A stretch of 64,000 nt of DNA from positions 22,664 to 86,663 of the forward strand of contig WQZN01000012.1 in the NCBI GenBank assembly GCA_009780695.1. The letters are read 5' to 3'. Below, piece by piece: positions 10,186 through 18,578 of the stretch. The position numbers and the translations under genes are program-made. Under the pieces are notes generated by a model. It ran no database searches and had not been told where the DNA came from. It saw only the letters and a list, made by a program, of their open reading frames with translations. Source of the DNA: Microbacteriaceae bacterium (GTDB lineage: Bacteria > Actinomycetota > Actinomycetes > Actinomycetales > Microbacteriaceae). Numbering within the stretch: position 1 is the stretch's first letter; each line of letters starts with the position of its first letter.

Positions 10186-11823
10186 ATGCGAATCAAGAGC
10201 ATCGAATTCATCGGCGACGAGGCCGAGCGGCAGGACGAGATCCTGACGCCGGAAGCTGTCGCCTTCCTCACCGGCCTGCACAACGTCTTCGCGGGCCGCC
10301 GGTCCGAGCGCGTGCGCGAGCGTCGCATCCGCGTCGAGGACATCGGCCGCGGCAAGGGCCTCGGCTTCCCGGCCGAGACGCACCGCCTGCGCGAGGACCC
10401 GGACTGGCGCGTCGCCGGCGCGGGGCCCGGCCTCGAAGACCGCCGCGTCGAGATCACGGGGCCGGCCTCCGACCGCAAGATGACCGTCAACGCCCTGAAC
10501 TCGGGTGCGCAGGTCTGGCTGGCGGATGCCGAGGACGCCTCGTCGCCGACCTGGCAGAACGTCATCGCCGTGCAGACCAACCTCTACGACGCAATCCGCC
10601 GCCAGGTCGACTTCACGAGCGCCGAGGGCAAGGAGTACCGGCTCGGTGAGCGCACCCCGACGATCGTGTTCCGGCCGCGCGGCTGGCACCTCAAGGAGAA
10701 CCACCTGCGCTACGTCGGCTCGTCGGGCATCGCCGCGCCGGCATCCGCCTCGCTCGTCGACTTCGGCCTCTACGTCTTCCACAACGCGCACGAGCTGATC
10801 GCGCGCGGCGCGGGGCCGTACTTCTACCTGCCGAAGCTCGAGAACCGCTTCGAGGCGCAGCTGTGGAACGACGTCTTCACCTTCACCGAGAACGCGCTCG
10901 GGCTCGACCACGGCACGATCCGCGCGACCGTGCTGATCGAGACGATCACCGCCGCGATGGAGATGGAGGAGATCCTCTACGAGCTGCGCGAGCACTGCGC
11001 GGGCCTCAACGCCGGCCGCTGGGACTACATCTTCAGCGTCATCAAGAACTTCCGCGAGCGCGGGCCGGCCTTCGTCCTGCCCGACCGCGCGCAGGTCACG
11101 ATGACGGTGCCGTTCATGCGGGCGTACACCGAGCTGCTCGTCTCGACCTGCCACAAGCGGGGGGCATATGCCATCGGCGGCATGAGCGCGTTCATCCCCA
11201 ACCGGCGCGACGCCGAGGCGAACGCGCGGGCCCTCGAGCAGGTCTCGGCCGACAAGGGGCGCGAGGCGGATGACGGCTTCGACGGCTCGTGGGTCGCGCA
11301 CCCCGACCTGGTTCCGGTCGCGCGCGCCCAGTTCGACCGGGTGCTCTCAGGCCGACCCAACCAGCTCGACCGGCTGCGCACCGACGTGCGCGTCGAGGCG
11401 GACCAGCTGCTCGACCTGTGCATCCCCGGTGCCACGATCACCGACGCCGGCGTCCGCCTCAACGTCTCGGTCGGCCTGCGCTACATCGAGAGCTGGCTGC
11501 GCGGGAACGGCGCCGCAGCGATCGACGGGCTCATGGAGGATGCGGCCACGGCCGAGATCAGCCGCTCGCAGCTGTGGCAGTGGGTGCGGGCCGGGGCGAC
11601 GACGGCCGAGGGCACGCCGATCACGGCGCAGCTCGTCGAGGACATCCTCGCCGACGTCCTCGCCGAGCTGCCCGCGTTCGACGGCCATCGCTACGACGAC
11701 GCGGCACGCGTGTTCCTCGAGGTCGCGCTCGACCCCGACTTCCAGCCGTTCCTGACCACGGGGGCGTACCTGGACTACCTGGTCGAGGACACCAAGCCGC
11801 GGCGGCTGCTCGCGAGCGCCTGA
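10186..11823 (+). CDS. aceB: Malate synthase A
   Basis: This 545-residue enzyme condenses glyoxylate with acetyl-CoA to give malate, completing the glyoxylate shunt begun by AceA. Family blocks are clear: NALNSGAQVWLADAEDA, RPRGWHLKENH, TVLIETITAAMEMEEILYELREH, YIFSVIKNF and GGMSAFIPNRRD. The length is that of the A isoform and not the 720-residue G isoform. The ATG at 10186 begins right before conserved sequence, although its ribosome site is weak (CACGGAGC). A strong hairpin follows the stop codon. Confidence 0.96.
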   Translation: MRIKSIEFIGDEAERQDEILTPEAVAFLTGLHNVFAGRRSERVRERRIRVEDIGRGKGLGFPAETHRLREDPDWRVAGAGPGLEDRRVEITGPASDRKMTVNALNSGAQVWLADAEDASSPTWQNVIAVQTNLYDAIRRQVDFTSAEGKEYRLGERTPTIVFRPRGWHLKENHLRYVGSSGIAAPASASLVDFGLYVFHNAHELIARGAGPYFYLPKLENRFEAQLWNDVFTFTENALGLDHGTIRATVLIETITAAMEMEEILYELREHCAGLNAGRWDYIFSVIKNFRERGPAFVLPDRAQVTMTVPFMRAYTELLVSTCHKRGAYAIGGMSAFIPNRRDAEANARALEQVSADKGREADDGFDGSWVAHPDLVPVARAQFDRVLSGRPNQLDRLRTDVRVEADQLLDLCIPGATITDAGVRLNVSVGLRYIESWLRGNGAAAIDGLMEDAATAEISRSQLWQWVRAGATTAEGTPITAQLVEDILADVLAELPAFDGHRYDDAARVFLEVALDPDFQPFLTTGAYLDYLVEDTKPRRLLASA

Positions 11824-11829
11824 GGCGGT

Positions 11830-11900
11830 GCGCGTGGCTCGCGGGCGTGCCCGGGTTCGGAGGCATTGCTCTGCGAACCCGGATGCCGCGAGCCACGCGC
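11830..11900 (+). terminator. Large nested hairpin after aceB
   Basis: Outer arms of 15 bp (11830-11844 and 11886-11900) pair perfectly, and inner arms CCGGGTTCG/CGAACCCGG pair at 11851-11859 and 11874-11882. No T-tract follows. It probably ends aceBA transcription; the next gene starts 36 bp later in the same direction. Confidence 0.7.
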
Positions 11901-11935
11901 CGCTGTCGTTGATGTCGCCTCTGTAGCATCCCCCC

Positions 11936-12439
11936 ATGCGATCCGGGGGATTTCGCAGCGCGGCTCTGACCGTGCTCGCGGCGATGATGCTCAGCGGTTG
12001 CGCGGCGATCGCACATGACTCGGCTGGCACCTCGAGTCGGTCGGCTGCGCCGCATGCATCCGCGTCGCCGTCCGGGTCTGCGACGCCGACGCCGAAGGCG
12101 CTGCACAACAACCAATGCGCCGCGTATTCCGCCGCGATCTCTCTGACACCGGGCGAGGTCGCGACGATCATGGGGACGGCGAAGACCGGGCCGACGCCGG
12201 CGGTGCTGGCGGCTGTGGCAGATGAGGCCAAGAAAGTCCACGCCGCCGCGCAGAAGGTGACCGACCCGACCCTCGCCGCCCTCGCCCGCGCATACGATCG
12301 GGACGCGAGCGGCTACTCGACCGCACTCCACGATCTCGTCGCCGACCCGGGCAACGCAGCGCTCGATGCGAAGCAGGGGCGACTCGACATCCAGATGGCT
12401 CAGGATGTCGGCGCGATCACGCGCTATTGCGATTCTTAG
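11936..12439 (+). CDS. Small secreted lipoprotein, unknown function
   Basis: This 167-residue protein has a type II signal peptide with lipobox LSGC (Cys about 22), followed by a Ser/Ala/Pro-rich linker and a helical domain with two further cysteines (NNQCAAY near residue 60 and RYCDS at the very end), perhaps bonded. No known catalytic motif is seen. A TAGCAT -10 box lies 6 nt before the ATG, so the mRNA is probably leaderless. Its stop codon overlaps that of the convergent lipoprotein gene by 4 bp. Confidence 0.75.
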   Translation: MRSGGFRSAALTVLAAMMLSGCAAIAHDSAGTSSRSAAPHASASPSGSATPTPKALHNNQCAAYSAAISLTPGEVATIMGTAKTGPTPAVLAAVADEAKKVHAAAQKVTDPTLAALARAYDRDASGYSTALHDLVADPGNAALDAKQGRLDIQMAQDVGAITRYCDS

Positions 12440-13083
12440 GACCTGCCGAGCAGGCCTTCGATGCCGGTGGTCGCAGTGGCGAGGGCATCCTTCGAGCCGC
12501 CGGTCACGCTGAAGGTCCACATGATCGTCCCCGTCCCGGCGACGTAGCCGGTGATGGTGGGATTTCCCGACCCGGACGTGGTCATGTGCCACGCGGTGGC
12601 GCTGTCCCACACGGGTGCAGCTCCCCCGGCCTTCTCCAGCCGGTAGCCGCCCTGGACTGCCGCCAGCGCGGTCGTGGGCTGTGCGGCGTCGGCGAGATCG
12701 GTCTTCGTGATCAGCACCGTGCTCGTCTGGCTCGAGTCGTAGAAGATGCAGGTCCCGCGGGCGCCTTGGGCGGCGTTGGTCAACGTCTGGCCCGCGATCG
12801 CGGTCTGCACCGGCTCGTCCACGACCTGCGTGACGGGGATGCCCGTTGCATTCGCGACATCTCGGACGGCTATGCCGAGCGTCGTGCACTCGGTGGCACC
12901 GCCGGCCGAACCGCTGGTACCCGCGATACGTGCGTTCCCAGCCGGAATCGCGGGCGTGGAACTCGCCGTGCGCGGCGCCCGTGTGGCGACTGCGTGCCCG
13001 GGGGAGGCTGAGCAGCCGACGAGCACGGCGCCGAGTGCGAGAGCGATCACGGGCCCAGCGACCCGCGTGCGCGCGGCGCTCAC
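12436..13083 (-). CDS. Predicted lipoprotein, unknown function
   Basis: This 215-residue protein has a signal peptide ending in lipobox LVGC (about residues 18-21), a Ser/Ala-rich linker, and then a domain with CTTLGIAVRDVA and GTCIFYDSS. The layout resembles small mycobacterial surface lipoproteins of the DUF3558 kind, but this is only a resemblance. The start GTG overlaps the stop of the zinc-ribbon gene (GTGA), so the two are translationally coupled. The gene ends in a 4-bp stop-to-stop overlap with the opposite-strand lipoprotein gene. Confidence 0.75.
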   Translation of the reverse strand: MSAARTRVAGPVIALALGAVLVGCSASPGHAVATRAPRTASSTPAIPAGNARIAGTSGSAGGATECTTLGIAVRDVANATGIPVTQVVDEPVQTAIAGQTLTNAAQGARGTCIFYDSSQTSTVLITKTDLADAAQPTTALAAVQGGYRLEKAGGAAPVWDSATAWHMTTSGSGNPTITGYVAGTGTIMWTFSVTGGSKDALATATTGIEGLLGRS

Positions 13084-13724
13084 GCGACCTTGGTGCCGCA
13101 CTGGGCACAGAAGTGCACCCCGGGGGCCAGTTCGGTGCCGCACGACGTGCACGCGGTTGCCTGCGTGACGGAAGTGCCGCACTCCGAGCAGAACTTCGCA
13201 CCCGGTGCGAGGCGTGCGCCGCATCCGTCGCATGCCCGGCCTGGCGTGGCGGTGAGATCGACGCCGCGCGTGAGGTCGGTGCTCGCGAGCTTGTCGCGCA
13301 GCTGCTGCGTGCGTGCCTCGGACTGCAGGCGGGTGAGTTCTTGATCGCTCAGGGGTGAGCACTGGGCGCACTGGCCGGCCCGTTCGTTCCAGCACATCTC
13401 GCGGCACACCCACTGGGCGCAGCCGTGGCACTGAATGAACAGCGGGCGGATCTCTTCGACCGCTTTGGCCAGTGCGCGGTCCTTCGCACTCGAGTTCGTC
13501 CCGCGGTTCATCGTGAGCTCGCTTGCTGCGTTCCCGACCTCTTGCAGCACGCCGCCGAAGATCGAGCCCACCGAGCGCAACAGTCCCTGGCCCGTCGTGA
13601 CGACGTCGCGCTGGAACGCGGAGCGGTATCCGTTGCCGCAGCGTTCGCAATGGAACTCGAACTGGAACCCATTCGGATTCGAGATGTCCCTGTAGTTATC
13701 CGTGAACGGCACGATGCCGGACAT
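13080..13724 (-). CDS. Zinc-ribbon protein
   Basis: This 214-residue protein carries an N-terminal CxxC pair (CERCGNGY), a middle cluster CHGCAQWVCREMCWN plus CAQC, and two C-terminal double-zinc-ribbon units, CDGCGARLAPGAKFCSECG and CTSCGTELAPGVHFCAQCG. There is no signal peptide or membrane helix. Such modules bind zinc and usually mediate protein or nucleic-acid contacts. A GGGGGTGGG sequence precedes the ATG. It is translationally coupled to a downstream lipoprotein gene. Function unknown. Confidence 0.8.
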   Translation of the reverse strand: MSGIVPFTDNYRDISNPNGFQFEFHCERCGNGYRSAFQRDVVTTGQGLLRSVGSIFGGVLQEVGNAASELTMNRGTNSSAKDRALAKAVEEIRPLFIQCHGCAQWVCREMCWNERAGQCAQCSPLSDQELTRLQSEARTQQLRDKLASTDLTRGVDLTATPGRACDGCGARLAPGAKFCSECGTSVTQATACTSCGTELAPGVHFCAQCGTKVA

Positions 13725-13786
13725 CGGCCCACCCCCATCAGCCTCGTTTGGGGTGCATTTTATGGGAACCGGATGACGCGTTGATA

Positions 13787-13812
13787 AGCCAGCTATTGCT
13801 GGTTCGCTGGCT
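13787..13812 (-). terminator. Possible terminator after pckG
   Basis: AGCCAGC (13787-13793) pairs with GCTGGCT (13806-13812) around a 12-nt loop, 34 bp past the pckG stop codon. It has no clear T-tract, so the call is weak. Confidence 0.35.
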
Positions 13813-13845
13813 CCAGCTGTTCTGGCCAGATCGCCGGTGCTCGTC

Positions 13846-15702
13846 TCATCTTGAGCCGAGGCGGGTGCGCAGGGCTGCGAGTTGTGTCTGCAACTCAAGG
13901 GGCACGCGGTCACCGAAGCTTGCGAAGTACTCCTCGGTGAGCTCGGCCTCCGCGAGCCACGACCCGCTGTCGATGGCGAAGAGGGTGCGCAGATCGTCGG
14001 CGGAGACATCGAGCCCGTCGAGGTCGAGTGCGCCCTCGGCGGGGACCAGGCCGAGGGGGGATGCCTGCGCGGCCGCGGCGCCCTCGAGGCGCTCGGCGAT
14101 CCACTTGAGCACCCGCACGTTGTCGCCGAAGCCCGGCCACAGGAACCTGCCGTCGGCCCCCTTGCGGAACCAGTTCACCTGGAACATCGCGGGGGCGCTC
14201 GCGCCGAGGCGCTCGCCGACCTCGAGCCAGTGCGCCCAGTAGTCGGCCATGTTGTAGCCGCAGAACGGCAGCATTGCGAAGGGGTCGCGGCGCAGCTCGC
14301 CCACGGCGCCCTCGGCGGCGGCGGTCTGCTCGCTCGCGATCGTCGCGCCGAGGAAGACGCCGTGCGCCCAGTCGCGCGCCTCGAGCACGAGGGGCACGTT
14401 GCTCGCGCGGCGGCCGCCGAACACGATCGCGTCGAGCGGGACGCCGTCGTGGGCCTCCCAGTCGTCGGCGATCGACGGGCACTGGGCGGCCGCGACCGTG
14501 AAGCGCGCGTTGGGGTGCGCGGCGGGGCGGCCGATGCCCGGCACCCAGTCGGCGCCGGTCCAGTCGACGAGGTGGGCGGGCGCCTCGCTCGTCATCCCCT
14601 CCCACCACACGTCGCCGTCGTCGGTGAGCGCGGCGTTCGTGAAGATCGTGTTGCCCCAGATGGTGTCCATTGCGGTGGGGTTGGTCGTCGCGGCCGTGCC
14701 GGGCGCGACGCCGAAGAAGCCCGCCTCGGGGTTGATCGCCCACAGCCGCCCGTCCGTGCCCTGACGCAGCCAGGCGATGTCGTCGCCGAGCGTCTCGACC
14801 GACCAACCCGGCAGCGTCGAGCGCAGCATCGCGAGGTTCGTCTTCCCGCACGCGCTCGGGAACGCGGCCGCGAGGTGGAAGCGGCGCCCCGCGGGGTTCG
14901 TGAGCCGGATGAGCAGCATGTGCTCGGCCAGCCAGCCCTCGTCGCGCGCGATCACGCTCGCGATGCGCAGGGCGAAGGACTTCTTGCCGAGCAGCGCGTT
15001 GCCGCCGTAGCCCGAGCCGAACGACCAGATCTCGCGCGTCTCGGGGAAGTGCGCGATGTACTTCTCGGGGTTGCACGGCCAGTCGACGTCGTCGTGGCGC
15101 ACGCCGGCGTCGTCGACGAGCGGCGCCCCGACCGAGTGCAGGGCCTTGACCCAGGGCTCGCCCGCGTCGATGAGCTCGAGCGCCGGCGTGCCGACCCTGG
15201 TCATGATGTGCATGTTGAGCACGACGTAGCCGCTGTCGGTGAGCTGGACGCCGAGCTTCGACATCCGCCCGCCGACCGGCCCCATCGAGAACGGCACGAC
15301 GTACATCGTGCGGCCGCGCATCGAGCCGGCGAAGTGCTCGATCAGCTCGGCCTTCATCGCGGTCGGCTCGGCCCAGTTGTTGGTCGGGCCCGCGTCGTCG
15401 CGGTCACGCGAGCAGATGAAGGTGCGGCTCTCGACGCGCGCCACGTCGTCGGGCGCGCTGCGGGCGAGGTAGCTGCCGGGCCGGTACTCGCCGTTGAGCC
15501 GAATGAGCTTGCCCTCGTCGAGCAGTTGCTTCGTGAGCGCGTGGCGCTCGGCCGCGCTGCCGTCGCACCACACGATGCGGTCGGGGCGGGTGAGCGCGGC
15601 GACCTGGTCGACCCAGGCGCGCAGCTCCGACGAGCGGGCGGCGGGTGCCGTGGAGGCGGGCGAGGATGTCGGGGCGGTGCGGCGGGGGTCCGTGAGCGTC
15701 AT
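13846..15702 (-). CDS. pckG: Phosphoenolpyruvate carboxykinase (GTP)
   Basis: This 618-residue enzyme converts oxaloacetate and GTP to phosphoenolpyruvate, CO2 and GDP, the entry to gluconeogenesis. The PEPCK-specific P-loop FPSACGKTN lies near residue 280. Substrate-binding blocks are also present, including [34 protein letters not shown] and FGGRR. The length fits the GTP-dependent family. GAAGGAG precedes the ATG. The gene is divergent from a second RamB/ScfR-like regulator, which probably controls it. Confidence 0.97.
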   Translation of the reverse strand: MTLTDPRRTAPTSSPASTAPAARSSELRAWVDQVAALTRPDRIVWCDGSAAERHALTKQLLDEGKLIRLNGEYRPGSYLARSAPDDVARVESRTFICSRDRDDAGPTNNWAEPTAMKAELIEHFAGSMRGRTMYVVPFSMGPVGGRMSKLGVQLTDSGYVVLNMHIMTRVGTPALELIDAGEPWVKALHSVGAPLVDDAGVRHDDVDWPCNPEKYIAHFPETREIWSFGSGYGGNALLGKKSFALRIASVIARDEGWLAEHMLLIRLTNPAGRRFHLAAAFPSACGKTNLAMLRSTLPGWSVETLGDDIAWLRQGTDGRLWAINPEAGFFGVAPGTAATTNPTAMDTIWGNTIFTNAALTDDGDVWWEGMTSEAPAHLVDWTGADWVPGIGRPAAHPNARFTVAAAQCPSIADDWEAHDGVPLDAIVFGGRRASNVPLVLEARDWAHGVFLGATIASEQTAAAEGAVGELRRDPFAMLPFCGYNMADYWAHWLEVGERLGASAPAMFQVNWFRKGADGRFLWPGFGDNVRVLKWIAERLEGAAAAQASPLGLVPAEGALDLDGLDVSADDLRTLFAIDSGSWLAEAELTEEYFASFGDRVPLELQTQLAALRTRLGSR

Positions 15703-15823
15703 TGCGCTGACTCCTTCGTCTCGGGAGGAATTTCGTCTGGCTCGGCCAGTTTCTGCACCATTCGGTCGTTCTGACGGCTTGAGTTGCCTCGAAGAATTTG
15801 AGTTCTTGCGCTACCGTCAAGAC

Positions 15824-17263
15824 ATGACGCCGCCCAACGGAGAGCTCGCGATGGTCGGCCGTCGCATCCGCCACTTCCGGGGTGCGCGCGGCCTCACGCT
15901 CGAGCAGGTGGGTGCGCAGGTCGGTGCGGCGCCGAGCCTGCTCTCGCTCGTCGAGAACGGTCGGCGCGAGCCGAAGCTGTCGTTGCTGCAGGCGCTGGCG
16001 GGGGTGCTCGGCGTCGAGCTCTCCGAGCTGCTGACCGCGCAGGCACCCGATGCGCGCAGTGCCCTCGAGCTCGAGTTGGCCGCTGCGCAGGCATCCGCCC
16101 TCTACGCCTCGACGGGTCTGCCGGTCGTGCGGCCCACGCGCGGCACGCCGACCCCGGTGCTCGAGGCGCTCGTGGGCATGCACCGCGTGCTGCAGAGCCG
16201 CGCGCGGGAGCGCATCGCGACGCCGGAGGAGGCGCGGCGCGCCAACACCGAACTGCGCGGCTGGATGCGCGAGCGCGACAACTACCTGGCCGAGATCGAG
16301 GCCGAGGCCGAGGCGCGGGTGAAGAAGACCGGCCACACGCAGGGGGCGCTGACGCACCGCGAGGTCGCGACGATGGCGCGGCAGCTGGGTTTCGAGCTGC
16401 TGTACGTCGACGACCTGCCCCGGTCGACGCGCTCGATCACCGACCTCGAGGGCGGCCGCATCTTCCTGCCGCCGGCGTCGATCCCGGGCGGCCACGGGCT
16501 GCGCTCGATGGCGCTGCAGGCGATCGCGCACCGCGTGCTCGGGCACGAGGCGCCGGGCGACTACGCCACGTTCCTGAAGCAGCGGCTCGAGATCAACTAC
16601 TTCGCGGCAGCCTGCCTCATGCCGAGCGCCGCCGCCGTCGCCTATCTGCAGGGGGCGAAGAAGCGGCGCGAGCTCGCCGTCGACGACTTCCGCGACGCGT
16701 TCGGTGTGACGCACGAGTCGGCGGCGCTGCGGCTGACGAACCTCGCGACGGCGCACCTCGATCTGCGGGTGCACTTCCTGCGGGTGGGCTACGACGGCGC
16801 GATCTATCGCGTGTACGAGAACGACGGGCTGCCGCTGCCGGCGGATGTCACGGGCTCGGTCGAGGGCCAGTTCGCCTGTCGCGAGTTCGGTGCCCGCGCG
16901 GCCCTCGCCTCGAGCCAGCACACGACGGCGCTCGCGCAGTACACCGACACGCCCGCCGGAACCTTCTGGTGCGAGACGCAGCTCGGGTCGGGGGACGACG
17001 GGCGGTTCACGATCACGTTCGGGGTGCCGTTCGACGACGCGAAGTGGTTCCGGGGGCGCGAGACGCGCGAGCGCCGGACCTCCACGTGCCCGGACCCCGC
17101 GTGCTGCCAGAGCCCGCCCGCCGAGCTCGAGACGCGATGGGCGCAGTCGGCGTGGCCCTCTGCGCGGGCGCACGCGCACATCCTCTCGCCACTGCCGAGC
17201 GGCAACTTCCCCGGGGTCGACGACGCCGAGCTGTATGCGTTCATGGAACGTCACGCGCAGTAG
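15824..17263 (+). CDS. XRE/ImmA-IrrE-like regulator, RamB/ScfR type (copy 2)
   Basis: This 479-residue protein is a paralogue of the regulator beside aceA. It has the same helix-turn-helix (about residues 10-62, AAPSLLSLVENGRREPKLS), [14 protein letters not shown] linker and ImmA/IrrE-like domain without HExxH (AIAHRVLGHE). The C-terminal domain again has CPDPACC. It lies divergent to pckG, so it probably controls gluconeogenesis in response to a short-chain acyl or acetate-derived signal. The start ATG has a TACCGT -10 box 6 nt upstream and no ribosome site, indicating a leaderless mRNA. Confidence 0.88.
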   Translation: MTPPNGELAMVGRRIRHFRGARGLTLEQVGAQVGAAPSLLSLVENGRREPKLSLLQALAGVLGVELSELLTAQAPDARSALELELAAAQASALYASTGLPVVRPTRGTPTPVLEALVGMHRVLQSRARERIATPEEARRANTELRGWMRERDNYLAEIEAEAEARVKKTGHTQGALTHREVATMARQLGFELLYVDDLPRSTRSITDLEGGRIFLPPASIPGGHGLRSMALQAIAHRVLGHEAPGDYATFLKQRLEINYFAAACLMPSAAAVAYLQGAKKRRELAVDDFRDAFGVTHESAALRLTNLATAHLDLRVHFLRVGYDGAIYRVYENDGLPLPADVTGSVEGQFACREFGARAALASSQHTTALAQYTDTPAGTFWCETQLGSGDDGRFTITFGVPFDDAKWFRGRETRERRTSTCPDPACCQSPPAELETRWAQSAWPSARAHAHILSPLPSGNFPGVDDAELYAFMERHAQ

Positions 17264-17443
17264 GCCGCTGGGTGCCCGCATGACTGCGTGGCTGCATGGG
17301 TCTTAGCGACTGCTTGTGCGTTCGCTGAATCCACCCGCTTCTGAGCGGAATCTGGGCGTCGCGGGCGCAGAGTCGAAGGGCGCTGACCGGTGGGTCGGTT
17401 CGGCGCGCCGATGTCGAGCGTGCGAAGGCCGAAGGGAGTGCGG

Positions 17444-17695
17444 ATGCCGGACCGGGCGCATGCCGCTGCGGAGGACTACGCCCGCCGTCACTTCGGCAGG
17501 CCGGATGCCGCGCCGAAGGTGATCGCGTTCTACACGATGCACGGCTGGCAGCCGATCTGGGACCCGTCGCTGCGTCTCAACCCCGAGACCTGCGGGCTCG
17601 TGCGCGAGCGCGGCGGCGTGAAGGTGCGGGTGCGCCATCGCTTCCGCACGATCGAGGTGCCGATCAACCGGTACCTCGGCGAGCACAAGATGTAG
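17444..17695 (+). CDS. Small conserved-looking protein, unknown
   Basis: This 83-residue basic protein has the central stretch VIAFYTMHGWQPIWDPSLR and a C-terminal VRVRHRFRTIEVPINRYLG. I recognise no domain. The start at 17444 is chosen over an upstream ATG at 17390 because GAAGGGAG lies 5-6 nt before it. It stands alone between the second RamB-like gene and a convergent ion-channel gene. Upstream, 17264-17443 shows no clear promoter. Confidence 0.55.
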   Translation: MPDRAHAAAEDYARRHFGRPDAAPKVIAFYTMHGWQPIWDPSLRLNPETCGLVRERGGVKVRVRHRFRTIEVPINRYLGEHKM

Positions 17696-17732
17696 GCGGC
17701 GGTCGGGTCGGGTCAGCCCGGTTCGCGCGCGC

Positions 17733-18470
17733 TCACGGCCCGTCCGCGTCGGGCTGCCCTCCCGTTCCCGCCTGCCGCAGCTCCGAGCGCAGCGCGCGGA
17801 TCTCGTCGCGCAGTTCCTGGAACTCGACGGCGGTGATGAGCCGCTCCTCCGCGGCTTCCTCGGCGGAGATGCGCTCGATGATCCATGACGCGAGCGTTGC
17901 GGTCACGACGCCGATGAGGGCGATGCCGCCGAGCATGACGCAGACGCCGACCAGCTTGCCGACCAGGGTGACGGGGTGCACATCGCCGTAGCCGACGGTC
18001 GTGATCGTCACGATGGCCCACCACAGGGCATCCCCGATGGTCTTGATGTTGCCGCGCACGCGCTCGGCGTCGAGTTCCGCGAGCGCCGCGACGTAGAGCA
18101 GCAACGCCGCCGCCACGCCGGCGAACAGGATGACGCGGCCGCGGAGGGTGGTGCTCGCCCGTCGCTGCAGCACCGTGAACGCGGCCGCGAGCCGCACGAG
18201 CCGCAGCGGCCGCAGGATCGGCAGGGCGACGATCGCGAGGTCGAGCAGGTGGGTGTAGAACCAGCGCCAGCGCCGCGGCCCCGCGAGCAGCAGGTTCACG
18301 ATGTAGTCGACGGCGAAGGCGGCCCAGCTGACCCACTCGACGACTTCGGCGATGTGGCGCGCCGGCCCGTGCAGGTCGCCGATGACTTCCCATGAGTAGG
18401 AGATCAGGAACACGACGGCGAGCCCGACGAGCGGCCACTCGGTCCATTTCCGCCATCTGTCCTGCGTCAT
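17733..18470 (-). CDS. Potassium channel, voltage-gated type
   Basis: This 245-residue membrane protein has an arginine-rich S4-like helix (LRPLRLVRLAAAF) and a pore helix with the selectivity filter TVGYGD at about residues 157-162. The last inner helix is followed by a short C-terminal coiled coil rich in Glu and Arg (about 205-240) that may assemble the tetramer. It should conduct K+ across the cytoplasmic membrane. A TAGAGT -10 box lies 6 nt before the ATG, suggesting a leaderless mRNA. Confidence 0.9.
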   Translation of the reverse strand: MTQDRWRKWTEWPLVGLAVVFLISYSWEVIGDLHGPARHIAEVVEWVSWAAFAVDYIVNLLLAGPRRWRWFYTHLLDLAIVALPILRPLRLVRLAAAFTVLQRRASTTLRGRVILFAGVAAALLLYVAALAELDAERVRGNIKTIGDALWWAIVTITTVGYGDVHPVTLVGKLVGVCVMLGGIALIGVVTATLASWIIERISAEEAAEERLITAVEFQELRDEIRALRSELRQAGTGGQPDADGP

Positions 18471-18578
18471 GGGGCGACTCTATCGGGTGCGCCGAATCCC
18501 CATGAGATTAGTACACATGTTTTCCATAAGGTGATTTTTCTGCGCCCAATGTCGGTGGGCATGCGTAGCATCGGTGAC

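Noticed and set aside
13882..15774. Open frame of 630 codons opposite pckG
   Set aside because: PckG has all catalytic motifs on the other strand, and this frame has no recognisable domain or start signal.
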